59,728 nt of DNA from Pseudomonadota bacterium (GTDB lineage Bacteria > Myxococcota_A > Polyangia > Haliangiales > Haliangiaceae). The stretch's first letter is position 1. Each line of letters opens with the position of its first letter. The position numbers were made by a program, and so were the translations under genes. The DNA is taken from NCBI GenBank assembly GCA_022360315.1, contig JAKSDA010000490.1:1-59728 (forward strand), in the 5' to 3' direction. The notes under the pieces were generated by a model that was given only the letters and a program-made list of their open reading frames with translations, was not told the origin of the DNA and did no database searches. This document shows positions 8,976 to 18,152 of this stretch, one piece after another.

Positions 8976-11165
8976 TCAGTCGAGATAGCGGGGCGGAATC
9001 CAGCACCAGCCCGCCGACTGCGTGGCCTCGATACCCAGTACCTCGTGAGCCGCTCGAGTAATATCCCCGGCATTGAGTGCGGTCACTTCTTCGAGTATCG
9101 GAGACTGCCCGATGCCCGGGACGTTTTTCTGGCCGATAGCCCGGGTTGGCAAGGCGGGAAAGCGCTCGACGACGGCGCCCTGAATGGACCGAACAAACCC
9201 GGCAAACGGCCGATCTTCGGCCGCCACGACCAGGCGTCCAGTGCGTGATACGCTGTCGAACACAGTGTCGAGATCGGGCGGAACCAGGGTCCGCAAATCG
9301 ATGACCTCGAGCTCGATCCCCTCTTCAGCCAGGGATTCGGCCGCTTTCATGCCTGTCCATACCGCGCGCCCCCACGCGACCAGCGTCACATCACTGCCCT
9401 CTCGCCGCACGGCGGCCTTGCCGAACGGTACTCGCACGCCGGGATGGATCTGAGGGATACCGCCGCGCATGATCTGTTTGCGCATCGCGGCGATCTCGCC
9501 GCGATCGGTGGGCTCACCCGGAAACGCGGGGCCGAGCGAGAGGCGATAGGCGAACTTCGGCTCGAGACATATCACCGAGCTGCGGTACTCGGCGGCGGTC
9601 ATGAGCAGCCCATAGGCGTCGTAGCTGGTCGACGGCATGATGATCACCATCCCGGGAATGGCCGCGAAATAACCGTCTACGCTCATCGAGTGGTAGACCG
9701 CGCCGCCTTCGAACGGATCGACCGGCATCCGGACAATCGTGGCAAATCGCGAGTTGCCCGCCGACGACCAGTAAATATTGCCCATGTGTACCAGCCAGTG
9801 GAAGGCGTTGAGCGAGTAGTCGCCGAACTGAATTTCGGGCACCGTCACCAGGTCGCGGTGCAAACCGGCACCACATGCAGTGCCGACAATGAGCGGCTCG
9901 TTGAGCGGCGCGTCGAATACCCGATCGGGATGCCTGGACTTCAATCCGGCCGTTGCGGTCATGACACCGCCGAGGCGCCCCACATCCTGACCCCATATGA
10001 CGCCGTTGTGCTCGGAGATGATGCGGTCGAGCGCGGCGCGAATGGCGCCCGCGTAGCTGATGTTGGTCTGGCCTTGACCGGGGCGCTCCGCGACCTCGGG
10101 GAACGGCGGGTAGATCAGCTGGTAGATCGATTCGGGTCGGGGAGTCGGCTCGGTGCGCACTTGCTCGAGGATGCGGCGCACCTCCTCGCTTTCCGACTGC
10201 ATGATGTTGCCGAGGATATGGTGTGAAAAAAAGTCGCGCCCCTCACCGGTTTTCCGGCGCAGTACGTCGGCATCTGCGAGCAGGCCACGCTGGACCAGCT
10301 TCTGCCCAAACCCGATCAGTGGGTCGTCCTGGGACAGGTCGAAGGTGACGTCCGCGGCGGAGCTGTGGCCGTTGAAACGGGGCAGGTTTTTGGCGTGAAT
10401 CAACGCCGGACGCTGCGATTGGCGGACATACCGAGCTGCGTCGAGGGTGACCTGAAAGCTGTCCCAGAAATTGCGCCCGTCGCACTCGAAATGCTCGAAG
10501 CCAAAAGCCGCAGCATAGGCATTGAAGTCTTTGATGCCCCGCCCCTCCTCGGGCAAAGTGCTGATGGCGACGTTGTTGTCGGTGACCAGGACGATGAGCG
10601 GCAGATTCCACACGCTGGCCGCATTCATCGCCTCGTGCAGGTCGCTCTCGGCCGACGTTCCGTCTCCGATGACCGCCATAGCAACGCCGTCGTCGATCCC
10701 CTTGACCAGAAAACCCATCGCATACCCGGCAGCCTTGCCGAGTTGCATTCCAACCGGGCTCTGCACCGGAAGGAGCCCCACTTCGCGGATGTCGATGTGG
10801 TTTACCATCTGCCGTCCCCGGCTCATGCGATCGGTTTCCCTGGAGAACTGCTGCCGCACAACCGAGTGCACAAACTGGTCGTAGCCGTTCAGTTCGCACC
10901 ACATTGAACACATGGCACCCGAGCGATAATGCGGAACGACGCCAAAATGGTCGGGATTAACAACCTTGGACAGAGCCAATGCGGTCGCCGTGCCGTGCAC
11001 TTCCTCTCCCGGTCCCCAGATAGCGAATTTGACTTCACCGCGGCTGACCAAACGAACAATGTACTCCTCCACAGCACGGGAACGAACACCGATGCGGTAG
11101 GCCAGTTTCAGCTCTTCGGCTGAAGGCTCTATGTCCCGGACGAGATTGATCTCGGCGTGATGCAC
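8976..11165 (-). CDS. Fused alpha-beta 2-oxoacid dehydrogenase E1 (thiamine diphosphate)
   Basis: A 729-residue single-chain E1. The alpha part (1 to about 350) has the GEEVHGTATALAL region and the ThDP motif GDGTSAESDLHEAMN ending in DNN (about 167-198). The beta part (about 385-700) has the EPLIVGTACGAGL and PEIQFGDY blocks of transketolase pyrimidine and C-terminal domains. Such fused E1 enzymes decarboxylate branched-chain 2-oxoacids, pyruvate or acetoin and pass the acyl group to a lipoyl E2. No E2 or E3 gene is in the window. The start is GTG at 11165, with a strong GGGAGGAG site 6 bases upstream. It is probably transcribed with the downstream transhydrogenase. Confidence 0.88.
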   Translation of the reverse strand: MHHAEINLVRDIEPSAEELKLAYRIGVRSRAVEEYIVRLVSRGEVKFAIWGPGEEVHGTATALALSKVVNPDHFGVVPHYRSGAMCSMWCELNGYDQFVHSVVRQQFSRETDRMSRGRQMVNHIDIREVGLLPVQSPVGMQLGKAAGYAMGFLVKGIDDGVAMAVIGDGTSAESDLHEAMNAASVWNLPLIVLVTDNNVAISTLPEEGRGIKDFNAYAAAFGFEHFECDGRNFWDSFQVTLDAARYVRQSQRPALIHAKNLPRFNGHSSAADVTFDLSQDDPLIGFGQKLVQRGLLADADVLRRKTGEGRDFFSHHILGNIMQSESEEVRRILEQVRTEPTPRPESIYQLIYPPFPEVAERPGQGQTNISYAGAIRAALDRIISEHNGVIWGQDVGRLGGVMTATAGLKSRHPDRVFDAPLNEPLIVGTACGAGLHRDLVTVPEIQFGDYSLNAFHWLVHMGNIYWSSAGNSRFATIVRMPVDPFEGGAVYHSMSVDGYFAAIPGMVIIMPSTSYDAYGLLMTAAEYRSSVICLEPKFAYRLSLGPAFPGEPTDRGEIAAMRKQIMRGGIPQIHPGVRVPFGKAAVRREGSDVTLVAWGRAVWTGMKAAESLAEEGIELEVIDLRTLVPPDLDTVFDSVSRTGRLVVAAEDRPFAGFVRSIQGAVVERFPALPTRAIGQKNVPGIGQSPILEEVTALNAGDITRAAHEVLGIEATQSAGWCWIPPRYLD

Positions 11166-11706
11166 TTGTGGCTCCTCCCTGTACGAGTGATAGTGGTTGG
11201 TAATACGATTGGTCCAACCTTTGTTGAACCGTAAACTACGATGCCGCTGGCAGGCTTATACTCAGGTCAGGCATATAGTATCAATGCCCTTTGAGTTCGA
11301 ACGAACACATTAGTACTTGCATGGTATATCGCCCTAGCAAGCAAGTAACGGCTATTCTGGCCGCACAACGGCGCGGTCGGTGAATGCCAGGTGCCCCGGC
11401 AGACCGATTGTGCAGTGCCACAAAATGGCTCAAATCGAGCAAGTTCACCGCTACCGCCCCAGTCTTCCAGTACTTGCAACCCATTTCTCACCACCGCCCT
11501 GCCTGCAAGATCAGCCGGAATCGGCCGACGATACGAGTGATGGCAAGATCGGTAGCCAGCTGCATGTTTCGAGCAGTGGCAAGAACGGTAGCCATTCATC
11601 AATGGCATCCACGCAATGACAAAAAGTTAATCACATTCGCGATGACGCACCGTGTAGAACGGTGACGCAGAGCGAATGACGCGTCGTGTAATCACCGCGG
11701 TACTCG
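11166..11706. other. Intergenic region between E1 and the OmpR-C regulator
   Basis: No gene with recognisable motifs was found here. The stretch must hold the E1 promoter near its left end. Around 11541-11600 two copies of a GGCAAGA(T/A)CGGTAGCC unit lie about 36 bp apart. A large hairpin, listed separately, follows the stop codon of the regulator gene. Short open frames in both directions show no family signature. Confidence 0.5.
11634..11678 (-). terminator. Nested hairpin downstream of the OmpR-C regulator gene
   Basis: The outer arms CATTCGC (11634-11640) and GCGAATG (11672-11678) pair perfectly. The inner arms CACCGT (11648-11653) and ACGGTG (11659-11664) pair around a GTAGA loop. It starts 28 bp beyond the stop codon of the minus-strand regulator gene. 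A short TTTTT run follows about 10 bases past the structure in that direction. It may act as a transcription terminator or 3' stabiliser; the function is inferred. Confidence 0.45.
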
Positions 11707-14700
11707 TCAATCGTGTGCGTTCTCAATGTAGAGGTAGTCTTTCGGCGGGACAAAGCGGTATCCATCTTCGCTTACCCGGATGAGGTCGGCACCGTCTTTG
11801 CCGAGCAAGCGGCGGATTCGCATGATATTGGTGAACAGGGCTGCGTCGTGGCGCAGGGGGTGATACTCGACTTGCCACACTGTTTGAACGATCTTCTCCT
11901 TGGAGAAGATGCGGCCGGGCGAGCCGGCGAACAGAAAGAGCAGCCGTTTGAGCAAGCTGCGCCGCCTGAGGTTGGCGATCTGATCGCCGGAACGCACGAT
12001 TACCTCGCGCACCGCATCAATGGCGAGAGAGCGCTGGTCGAGACGCAACAGGTCTCCGTTGGCTTCGACCACAAAACTCTCGGCGCCACCGGCACCGACC
12101 ACGCGGAAGGGCCGTACCGAAGCGAGCCCTAAATCGGACAGAATTCTGTCTGAAAAGTCGATGCCGACATCGGACAACGTGGCGGCCGCAGCGTTTCGGC
12201 CGCCGGCTGTGCTCGCGGATTTGGCACCGGCCAATGCGTCGAGAGCCTCGGCTGCGATGAGTCGCTCGATGGGGAGCCCGGCAGCCGTGGCGATTTCGGA
12301 TACCTCGCGGGCGTGTTCGGTCGCGGCGTCGGTGTTGCCCTCTTCGCGGGCCAGCGCCGCACGGACCAGGAGCGCCATTGCGCGGGCGCTGGTGAGGCCG
12401 CAGTCCTTTGCTTCGCGGTCCACCCGCACGGCTGCCCTGGAAGCACCGGCGCGATCTCCGCGGGCAAATTGCAGCCGGGCGGAAAGCGCGAGTGCATCGG
12501 CCAGGTCGGCTGTACGGCCGGCCCGCTCGGCGCGTACGGCCACTCTGCGCACCTCTTTCAGAGCTGTCGCCGAGTCTCCCCGGGCCACTGCCGCAACCGC
12601 CCGGGCGTGGCCGATCGCGATGTCGTCGGCGATTTCGCCGGCCGGGTCAAACTGGTAGGGTTCGCCCTCCCGCCCGCTCGAAGCGCGGACCAGTTCCAGC
12701 TTCAGGGCCGCACATGAACGGACTTCGGCGCTCGCTGCCCGGTCCGAGAGAACTGCTTCGAGTTCGATGTGGGCGCTGTTTACCCGCAGCTCGGCAAGGT
12801 CGATGAGCGCTCCAATGAGGCGGACCTCGGCGGCCAGACCGCGCAGCTTTCGCCGCTCCACCGACGCCGAGCACGCCGATACCAATTCCGCTGCGCTGGC
12901 TAGTTCGCCGCGCCGGACAAGGACATGAGCGAGATCGATCTCGGCCCGCAGGGCGCCGATCTCGTCGCCTTTTTGCCGGTGCTCTGCGACCAGCTCGCGC
13001 AGCGCTGCAGTCGCGATCAGGGCATTGCCGCGGCGGAATGCGACCAGGCTGCGGCAACGGCGTATCTCATCGACGACTGAAACCGCATCGATTTCCAGCG
13101 CGGTCCGCTCGGCTTCGGCCAGCGCCGCCTCGGCTTCGCTCACCCGCCCTTCGCGGGCCAGACAGGCGCTGCGCCGGGTTTCGATGAGCGCGACCAGATC
13201 CGGGTCGAGATGCCCCGAACCAGCAGCGCGGGACAGAGCCGTGCGTGCCGCACTGATGCGGCCGGCGTGCTCTTCCACCGCGGCCAGCGCCATGTGGAGC
13301 CGGGCCCGCACAGTTTCGGCAACCGATGCGCGATCCCGGGCAAATGCCCCCTGAGCCAGCGATTCGGCTGTATCGGGATTGCCACACGACAGCTCGATCT
13401 CGGCCTTGAGAACAGCCGCCCGGCAGCGCACATTGGCATCATCGTCAGCCAACAGGCCTTCGAGCTGGCGTTGTGCACCGGCCACGTCACCACAGCGGTA
13501 GCTCACTGCCGCTCGGTCGACTCCGTCGAAGCTGCCCCCCGGACCCGATCCCTGGCAGATCTCGAGCGCCTCGGCTACCTGGCCGTGCCGGGCCGCAATG
13601 CTGGCCTGCACTGCATCGAGTTCGGGCTCGTCGGTCGACCTGGCCGCGCGGACCGCGTCGATGAGCCCGATCAGCTCTCCGCCTCCAGACGATTTTACGG
13701 CAATATCACCGTGACTGGCCAGTATCCGCGCGCGCGCCTGCGCCACTTCTCCGGCGGCGAGAAGGTGACGCACCTCCTCGCGCAGGCGTTCGACCGGGCT
13801 GAGCCAGCCCAATGCACTGTCTTGCCAGGCCGGTTTTCCGGCTTCAGGTCTACCGCGACCGAGGGAGGCGACGAGATCGGTGGCTCGCTCTTCGACAGCC
13901 CGGCGTACAGATGCGGCCATGGTGGGAAGCACCCGCTCTCGAATTACCTCGTGGAGGGCAAATCGGCCGTCGTCCAGGGGATCGACGAGTTGGTGCGACA
14001 CCAGGGCGACAATCGCAGCCGGCATCCCGCCCCATCTATCGCCGCGGCCGTGCTCGGATTCTACCGACGACGGCGCCGCCTGTACCGGTGAGTCCGCTTG
14101 CGGGTCGGCGCCTGAACTGAACCCGGCCACAGCGACAATGGCAGTTGCCGTGGCGGGCAGGCGAAGAACCGCCATGGCCTCGAGAACGCGCCGGCCATTG
14201 TCCGCCATGTCCTCGACATTCCAGGCCTTGGGGCCGAATACTGCACGCGCGTACTCGCGCCGCAGCAAGAGCGGCATGCCCCGGGTCAGGGTCAGTGCTC
14301 GATCGCAGGTGAGCTGGGGCGTTGGACCGTAGGTCTCCTCGAGATAGTGCCAGAGCTGGCGAGCCGCGGCCTCGTCAAGCCCGCCCAGATCGAGCACAAA
14401 TGGCGATAGATCGCGCCGCAAGGGCACCTCATCCCGGCTCGACAGGACAATTCGCCCGCGGGCGCGCGATTTTTCCATCGTCTGCACCAGCGCACTGAGC
14501 GCGCGCAGGGCCTCTGTGTCGTCGAGAAGATGAATATCGTCGACCACGACCAGGCGGGGTTCGTCCCTGAGCACCTGGGCCAAACTGCCCGGCAAGAGCT
14601 TCATGCTCCGCTCGGTTCGAGCGAGCACTGTGACCGCGCGATCGCCGGGCTCGCAGCGAACCTGAACGGCTGTCGAGAACGCTTCGCCGGTCGCGCTTCG

Positions 14701-14883
14701 CTTCAACAGTTCATCGGCCAGCCGGGTCTTTCCCGCTCCGGCCGGGCCGCGAACAACTGCGGCGGCAGCCTCCTGCAGTGCGTTGAAAAGGGCGGTGATC
14801 TCTTCGCCACGTCCCACAAACGGCGGCGGAGAAGCCATGCCCAAATGACGAGGTGCAGAAGTCTGAATGGCGCGTCTTCTCAA
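11707..14883 (-). CDS. NTPase-TPR regulator with C-terminal OmpR-type winged helix
   Basis: A protein of about 1058 residues. The N terminus has FVGRGEEITALFNAL, Walker A GPAGAGKT (about 46-53) and Walker B RLVVVDDIHLL, as in MalT/LuxR-type STAND or AAA_16 regulators. The middle (about 350-900) is Ala-rich helical repeat sequence consistent with TPRs. The C terminus (about 935-1050) has RRSLLKRLLFLFAGSPGRIFSKEKIVQTVW and FTNIMRIRRLL then GYRFVPP, an OmpR/PhoB winged helix. TTG at 14883 is preferred because AAGGAG lies 6 bases before it. ATG at 14838 is the alternative, and the open frame runs to 15033. It is divergent from a kinase gene. An output domain at the C terminus of such a protein is the reverse of SARP regulators. 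Confidence 0.85.
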   Translation of the reverse strand: MRRRAIQTSAPRHLGMASPPPFVGRGEEITALFNALQEAAAAVVRGPAGAGKTRLADELLKRSATGEAFSTAVQVRCEPGDRAVTVLARTERSMKLLPGSLAQVLRDEPRLVVVDDIHLLDDTEALRALSALVQTMEKSRARGRIVLSSRDEVPLRRDLSPFVLDLGGLDEAAARQLWHYLEETYGPTPQLTCDRALTLTRGMPLLLRREYARAVFGPKAWNVEDMADNGRRVLEAMAVLRLPATATAIVAVAGFSSGADPQADSPVQAAPSSVESEHGRGDRWGGMPAAIVALVSHQLVDPLDDGRFALHEVIRERVLPTMAASVRRAVEERATDLVASLGRGRPEAGKPAWQDSALGWLSPVERLREEVRHLLAAGEVAQARARILASHGDIAVKSSGGGELIGLIDAVRAARSTDEPELDAVQASIAARHGQVAEALEICQGSGPGGSFDGVDRAAVSYRCGDVAGAQRQLEGLLADDDANVRCRAAVLKAEIELSCGNPDTAESLAQGAFARDRASVAETVRARLHMALAAVEEHAGRISAARTALSRAAGSGHLDPDLVALIETRRSACLAREGRVSEAEAALAEAERTALEIDAVSVVDEIRRCRSLVAFRRGNALIATAALRELVAEHRQKGDEIGALRAEIDLAHVLVRRGELASAAELVSACSASVERRKLRGLAAEVRLIGALIDLAELRVNSAHIELEAVLSDRAASAEVRSCAALKLELVRASSGREGEPYQFDPAGEIADDIAIGHARAVAAVARGDSATALKEVRRVAVRAERAGRTADLADALALSARLQFARGDRAGASRAAVRVDREAKDCGLTSARAMALLVRAALAREEGNTDAATEHAREVSEIATAAGLPIERLIAAEALDALAGAKSASTAGGRNAAAATLSDVGIDFSDRILSDLGLASVRPFRVVGAGGAESFVVEANGDLLRLDQRSLAIDAVREVIVRSGDQIANLRRRSLLKRLLFLFAGSPGRIFSKEKIVQTVWQVEYHPLRHDAALFTNIMRIRRLLGKDGADLIRVSEDGYRFVPPKDYLYIENAHD

Positions 14884-15495
14884 CGGGTGCTCCTTCACGG
14901 TACATAGACGACTGATTGCGTATCCATGGCTACAGCAATAGCCAGGCCAGTTCAATAGTCGGCTTGCCGGCCTCGCCGCAGAAAAAGCAAAATATTGTGA
15001 AATCGTAATATGTTGTGAGGCAATGACAGCCAACCCCGGGGGTCGCTGGTCAAGCTTTTGCAGCTAGAAATGGCAAGATCGATAATTCGAGTTATCGATA
15101 CCTCGAATTCGCAGCGCGACAAGACGCCTCACACAAAGCGAGACACGTTGTCACACTTTGTCGGATAGTCCACAGAGATCGTTGTAACTGTCTTCGTTCA
15201 TTGACAATCAACTGACCAGCCCAATGGCCACCCAGTCTGACAGTTCCTGCGACCGGGGCAGGGCAGCCCCGCGGCAGCCCCGGGATACGCTCACTGGTCA
15301 GGCCAAAGAGCTAACCGTCGGGTCGGTCCCTGACATGGAGCTGTCATGCAGAGCGATTCACATCTCGCCGCCAGTTGCACGCCTATCGCCGCTTGTGGGA
15401 AGAGATCGCCCACTAACCAACGCCAGTAAAACAGTTTTTCGGAGTACGCTTTTCGCTATTGTTAACAGGCCAAATCACAAGTAACCTTGCAGATA
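14884..15495. other. Divergent promoter region between regulator and kinase
   Basis: About 610 bp separate two divergently transcribed genes. No third gene is supported, although one plus-strand frame (15224-15484) is open without motifs. Besides the palindrome listed separately, the region is AT-richer than its flanks near 15000-15200, as expected of promoters. It is the most likely place for the regulator to bind (inference). Confidence 0.4.
15078..15099. promoter_or_regulatory. Palindrome, candidate operator
   Basis: ATCGATAA and TTATCGAT form perfect 8-bp arms around a TTCGAG centre. The site lies in the divergent region, about 195 bp upstream of the regulator start and 400 bp upstream of the kinase gene. 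A dyad of this size is compatible with a dimeric DNA-binding protein, but OmpR-family proteins usually prefer direct repeats, so the binder is unknown. Confidence 0.35.
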
Positions 15496-17103
15496 ATGCC
15501 CGATCAGGGACTAATGTTTGAGCCCGGTACGATTTTCGCGTCCAAGTACCGTCTCGACTGTGTGCTCGGCCAGGGGGGTATGGGTGTTGTTGCTCTCGCT
15601 CACCACCTCCAGCTCGATCAGCCAGTTGCGATCAAGTTTTTGCTGGAGGGGATGCTTCACAACTCGGAAGTTGTGCAGCGCTTTGAGCGCGAAGCCCGGG
15701 CCTCGGTCAGGCTCAAAAGCGAGCATGTATGCCAGGTCTACGACGTGGGCGAACTCGAAAACGGCGCGCCGTATATGGTGATGGAGTATCTGGAAGGAAC
15801 CGATCTGGCAAAATTCCTGACTCAGCACGGCCCGCCCAGCCCGGGTCAAGCAGTCGATCTGATTTTGCAAGCCTGTGAGGCGCTCGCCGAGGCGCATTCA
15901 CTCGGCATTGTTCACCGCGATATCAAGCCGGCCAATTTTTTTCTCACCAGCCGGGCTGATGGCTCGCCGCTGGTAAAAATACTCGACTTTGGCATTTCCA
16001 AGGCACCGGTTGCAGGCGACGCCGGACTTACCAGTACGCAAACGATGCTCGGCACCCCGGGCTACATGTCGCCTGAACAGCTACGCTCGAGCAAACAAGT
16101 CGACCCGCGTTCGGATATCTGGTCACTCGGCGTGGTCCTCTATGAATTGCTGAGCGGCCATCGTCCATTCCGGGCCGACACTTTTTCGGAATTGTGTCTC
16201 AAGGTCGCAATGGACCCGGTCGCCGCCCTGACCATCCCACTGCCGCGGGGACTGGATCAGGTGGTGATGCACTGTCTGGAAAAGGACCCCGCGCAGCGCT
16301 TTCAAAATATCGCCGAATTCGCCCTGGCACTGACGCCATTTGCCCAATCGCCAGCACAGGCGGCGACCTCAACTGAACGAACCCGGCGGATTCTCAATGT
16401 AGACCCCACTCCACCACAGTATCGCACCGGATCGCCCGGTCCGACGTTGGGCCCGCCCTCTACCCTCGCCTCCACCTCGGGCCAGGTATCGGGCCTCGCT
16501 ACTGCGCCGACAGCCGCGCCGCGAAGCCGATCGTGGCTCGTCGCTACCGTTGCCGCAGTGATCACTGCGGTTTTCGGCCTGGTCATCATGGTTCTGGCCG
16601 GGGGTACCGACCCCAATGGAACTGCTGCGCCCGGTTCGACTTCGCCAACCACTGCGCCAGCTCTGCAAGCGCAGCGACCGAATGGCCCGGTGTCCACCAC
16701 GCCCGGCACGGCTGCCCGGTCGAATGCGACCACAACAGCCGTCGATGCGGGCGTCATCGCGAGTTCCAATAACCCCTCTGATGACAGCTCCGACCCCGGT
16801 GAAGAGCGCAAAGAAATCGCTGCGGAGCAGCCTTCCAACTCTGCCGTCGCAACGAACGCGCCCAATGCTGCAGCGGACGAGCGATCATCGAATGCCTCGT
16901 CGGACAAAAAATCGCCGCGGGCAACGTCATCGCGCCGCAGCAAGCGAGCGCAGCGGAGAGCCAGACGAGCTGCCGCGCGGCAGGAGGCAGAGCAGCGAAA
17001 AGCATCAGAGGGCGGGGCGTCCGTCAAAAGAGGTAAACCGCCCGCATCACCGCCCCCATCAAGCGGGGATGATCCCGACGACATTCTGAACACTCGACAC
17101 TAG
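15496..17103 (+). CDS. Transmembrane Ser/Thr protein kinase
   Basis: A 535-residue PknB-type kinase with glycine loop LGQGGMGVV (about 24-32), lysine 47 in VAIK, catalytic HRDIKPAN (about 140-147), DFG at 164-166 and GTPGYMSPEQ. After the kinase domain come a Pro/Thr-rich linker, one membrane helix (about 345-369, TVAAVITAVFGLVIMVLAGG) and a long disordered Ser/Asn/Asp-rich and then strongly basic tail (RRSKRAQRRARRAAARQ). No folded sensor domain is recognised. ATG at 15496 is used; TTG at 15487 and ATG at 15514 are alternatives. The PEGA/TPR gene follows 32 bp downstream, so the two probably form an operon. Confidence 0.92.
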   Translation: MPDQGLMFEPGTIFASKYRLDCVLGQGGMGVVALAHHLQLDQPVAIKFLLEGMLHNSEVVQRFEREARASVRLKSEHVCQVYDVGELENGAPYMVMEYLEGTDLAKFLTQHGPPSPGQAVDLILQACEALAEAHSLGIVHRDIKPANFFLTSRADGSPLVKILDFGISKAPVAGDAGLTSTQTMLGTPGYMSPEQLRSSKQVDPRSDIWSLGVVLYELLSGHRPFRADTFSELCLKVAMDPVAALTIPLPRGLDQVVMHCLEKDPAQRFQNIAEFALALTPFAQSPAQAATSTERTRRILNVDPTPPQYRTGSPGPTLGPPSTLASTSGQVSGLATAPTAAPRSRSWLVATVAAVITAVFGLVIMVLAGGTDPNGTAAPGSTSPTTAPALQAQRPNGPVSTTPGTAARSNATTTAVDAGVIASSNNPSDDSSDPGEERKEIAAEQPSNSAVATNAPNAAADERSSNASSDKKSPRATSSRRSKRAQRRARRAAARQEAEQRKASEGGASVKRGKPPASPPPSSGDDPDDILNTRH

Positions 17104-17135
17104 GGCACCCGCCGGGTGTGTCCAAGGAAGACCGT

Positions 17136-18152
17136 ATGCGGAATCAGCTACTTGCTCCCGTCGTACTCGCGGCAGCTCTTTGTCTGAACCCAACGCCGAG
17201 TGAAGCGCAGAGCGGGGCCGACAAGGCCACCGCCGAGCAATTGTTCACTCAGGGGCGAGCTCTGATGAAAAAGGGCGACTACGCGGCCGCCTGCCCCAAG
17301 TTCGAAGCCAGCCTCAAGCTCGACCCGGCCGTGGGTACCACACTCAATCTCGCCATCTGCTACGAAAAACTCGGCAAACTGGCCAGCGCATGGGGATATT
17401 ACCGGGAAGCCGAGAATCTGGCCAATCGGGCTGGTCGGTCCAGACGTGAAGAGTACGCCAGGAATGCCGCCGATGCGCTCGAACCGCGTTTGCCGCGCCT
17501 GGTCATCAAAATAGACCTAGCCGACCATGCTGCCGACCTCACGGTTACCCGCAATGGAACCCCGGTCAACGCTGCAGTGTTCAATACGGCGATTTTTGTC
17601 GACCCGGGAGCGTATCAGATAACCGCCGATGCCAGCGGTTACCTGCCATTTACCGCCAGCATAACGGCGATCGAAGGTCGGGAGGTGACCGTGGAGGTCC
17701 CGGTGCTCGCTCCGGCTCCCGAGGAAACTGTAAAATCGCCGGAAAAGCGCACCGCGATACCTACCGTCGATGCTCCTTCCGACCGGCCAGAACCGGGACA
17801 TACCGGCAGAACTCGCCGTATTATGGGCTTGTCGGTCGCAGGCGGTGGACTGGCCGCACTGGCGGTCGGCATAGGCTTTGGCGCGTCGGCCAATTCCAAG
17901 TGGGATGGCGCCTTCGACGATGGCCTGTGCAATCGCGATACATTGGTGTGCACAGCTGAGGGCCAGAGCCAGACCGATTCGGCGCGCACGCACGCCACGG
18001 TGTCCACTGCATTGGTTGGCGCCGGCATCGCACTTGCCGCGGCAGGTGCGGTCTTGTATCTCACCGCGCCCAAGAACCAGGAGTCCTATGCACGCCTGGC
18101 ACCATCAGCCGGCCCCGGTCAACTCGGCCTGGTTGTTGTCGGCGGGTTTTGA
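17136..18152 (+). CDS. Exported TPR/PEGA-like protein with C-terminal membrane segments
   Basis: ATG at 17136 is chosen because AAGGAAG lies 5 bases upstream and a signal peptide (LLAPVVLAAALCLNPTPSEAQS) follows directly. The mature protein begins with TPR-like helices (about 30-105, AEQLFTQGRALMKKGDYAAACPKFEASLKLDP). A PEGA-like beta domain follows (about 120-190, LPRLVIKIDL to VDPGAYQITADASGY), then a Pro/Glu linker and two hydrophobic stretches (about 235-255 and 290-310). Such proteins accompany Ser/Thr kinases in myxobacteria and may take part in envelope signalling. It is downstream of and probably co-transcribed with the kinase gene. Confidence 0.8.
   Translation: MRNQLLAPVVLAAALCLNPTPSEAQSGADKATAEQLFTQGRALMKKGDYAAACPKFEASLKLDPAVGTTLNLAICYEKLGKLASAWGYYREAENLANRAGRSRREEYARNAADALEPRLPRLVIKIDLADHAADLTVTRNGTPVNAAVFNTAIFVDPGAYQITADASGYLPFTASITAIEGREVTVEVPVLAPAPEETVKSPEKRTAIPTVDAPSDRPEPGHTGRTRRIMGLSVAGGGLAALAVGIGFGASANSKWDGAFDDGLCNRDTLVCTAEGQSQTDSARTHATVSTALVGAGIALAAAGAVLYLTAPKNQESYARLAPSAGPGQLGLVVVGGF

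Noticed and set aside
7521..9248. A 575-codon open frame on the plus strand
   Set aside because: It lies antisense to the transhydrogenase and the end of the E1 gene, both strongly supported by motifs. Its translation has no family signature, and long antisense frames are expected in high-GC DNA.
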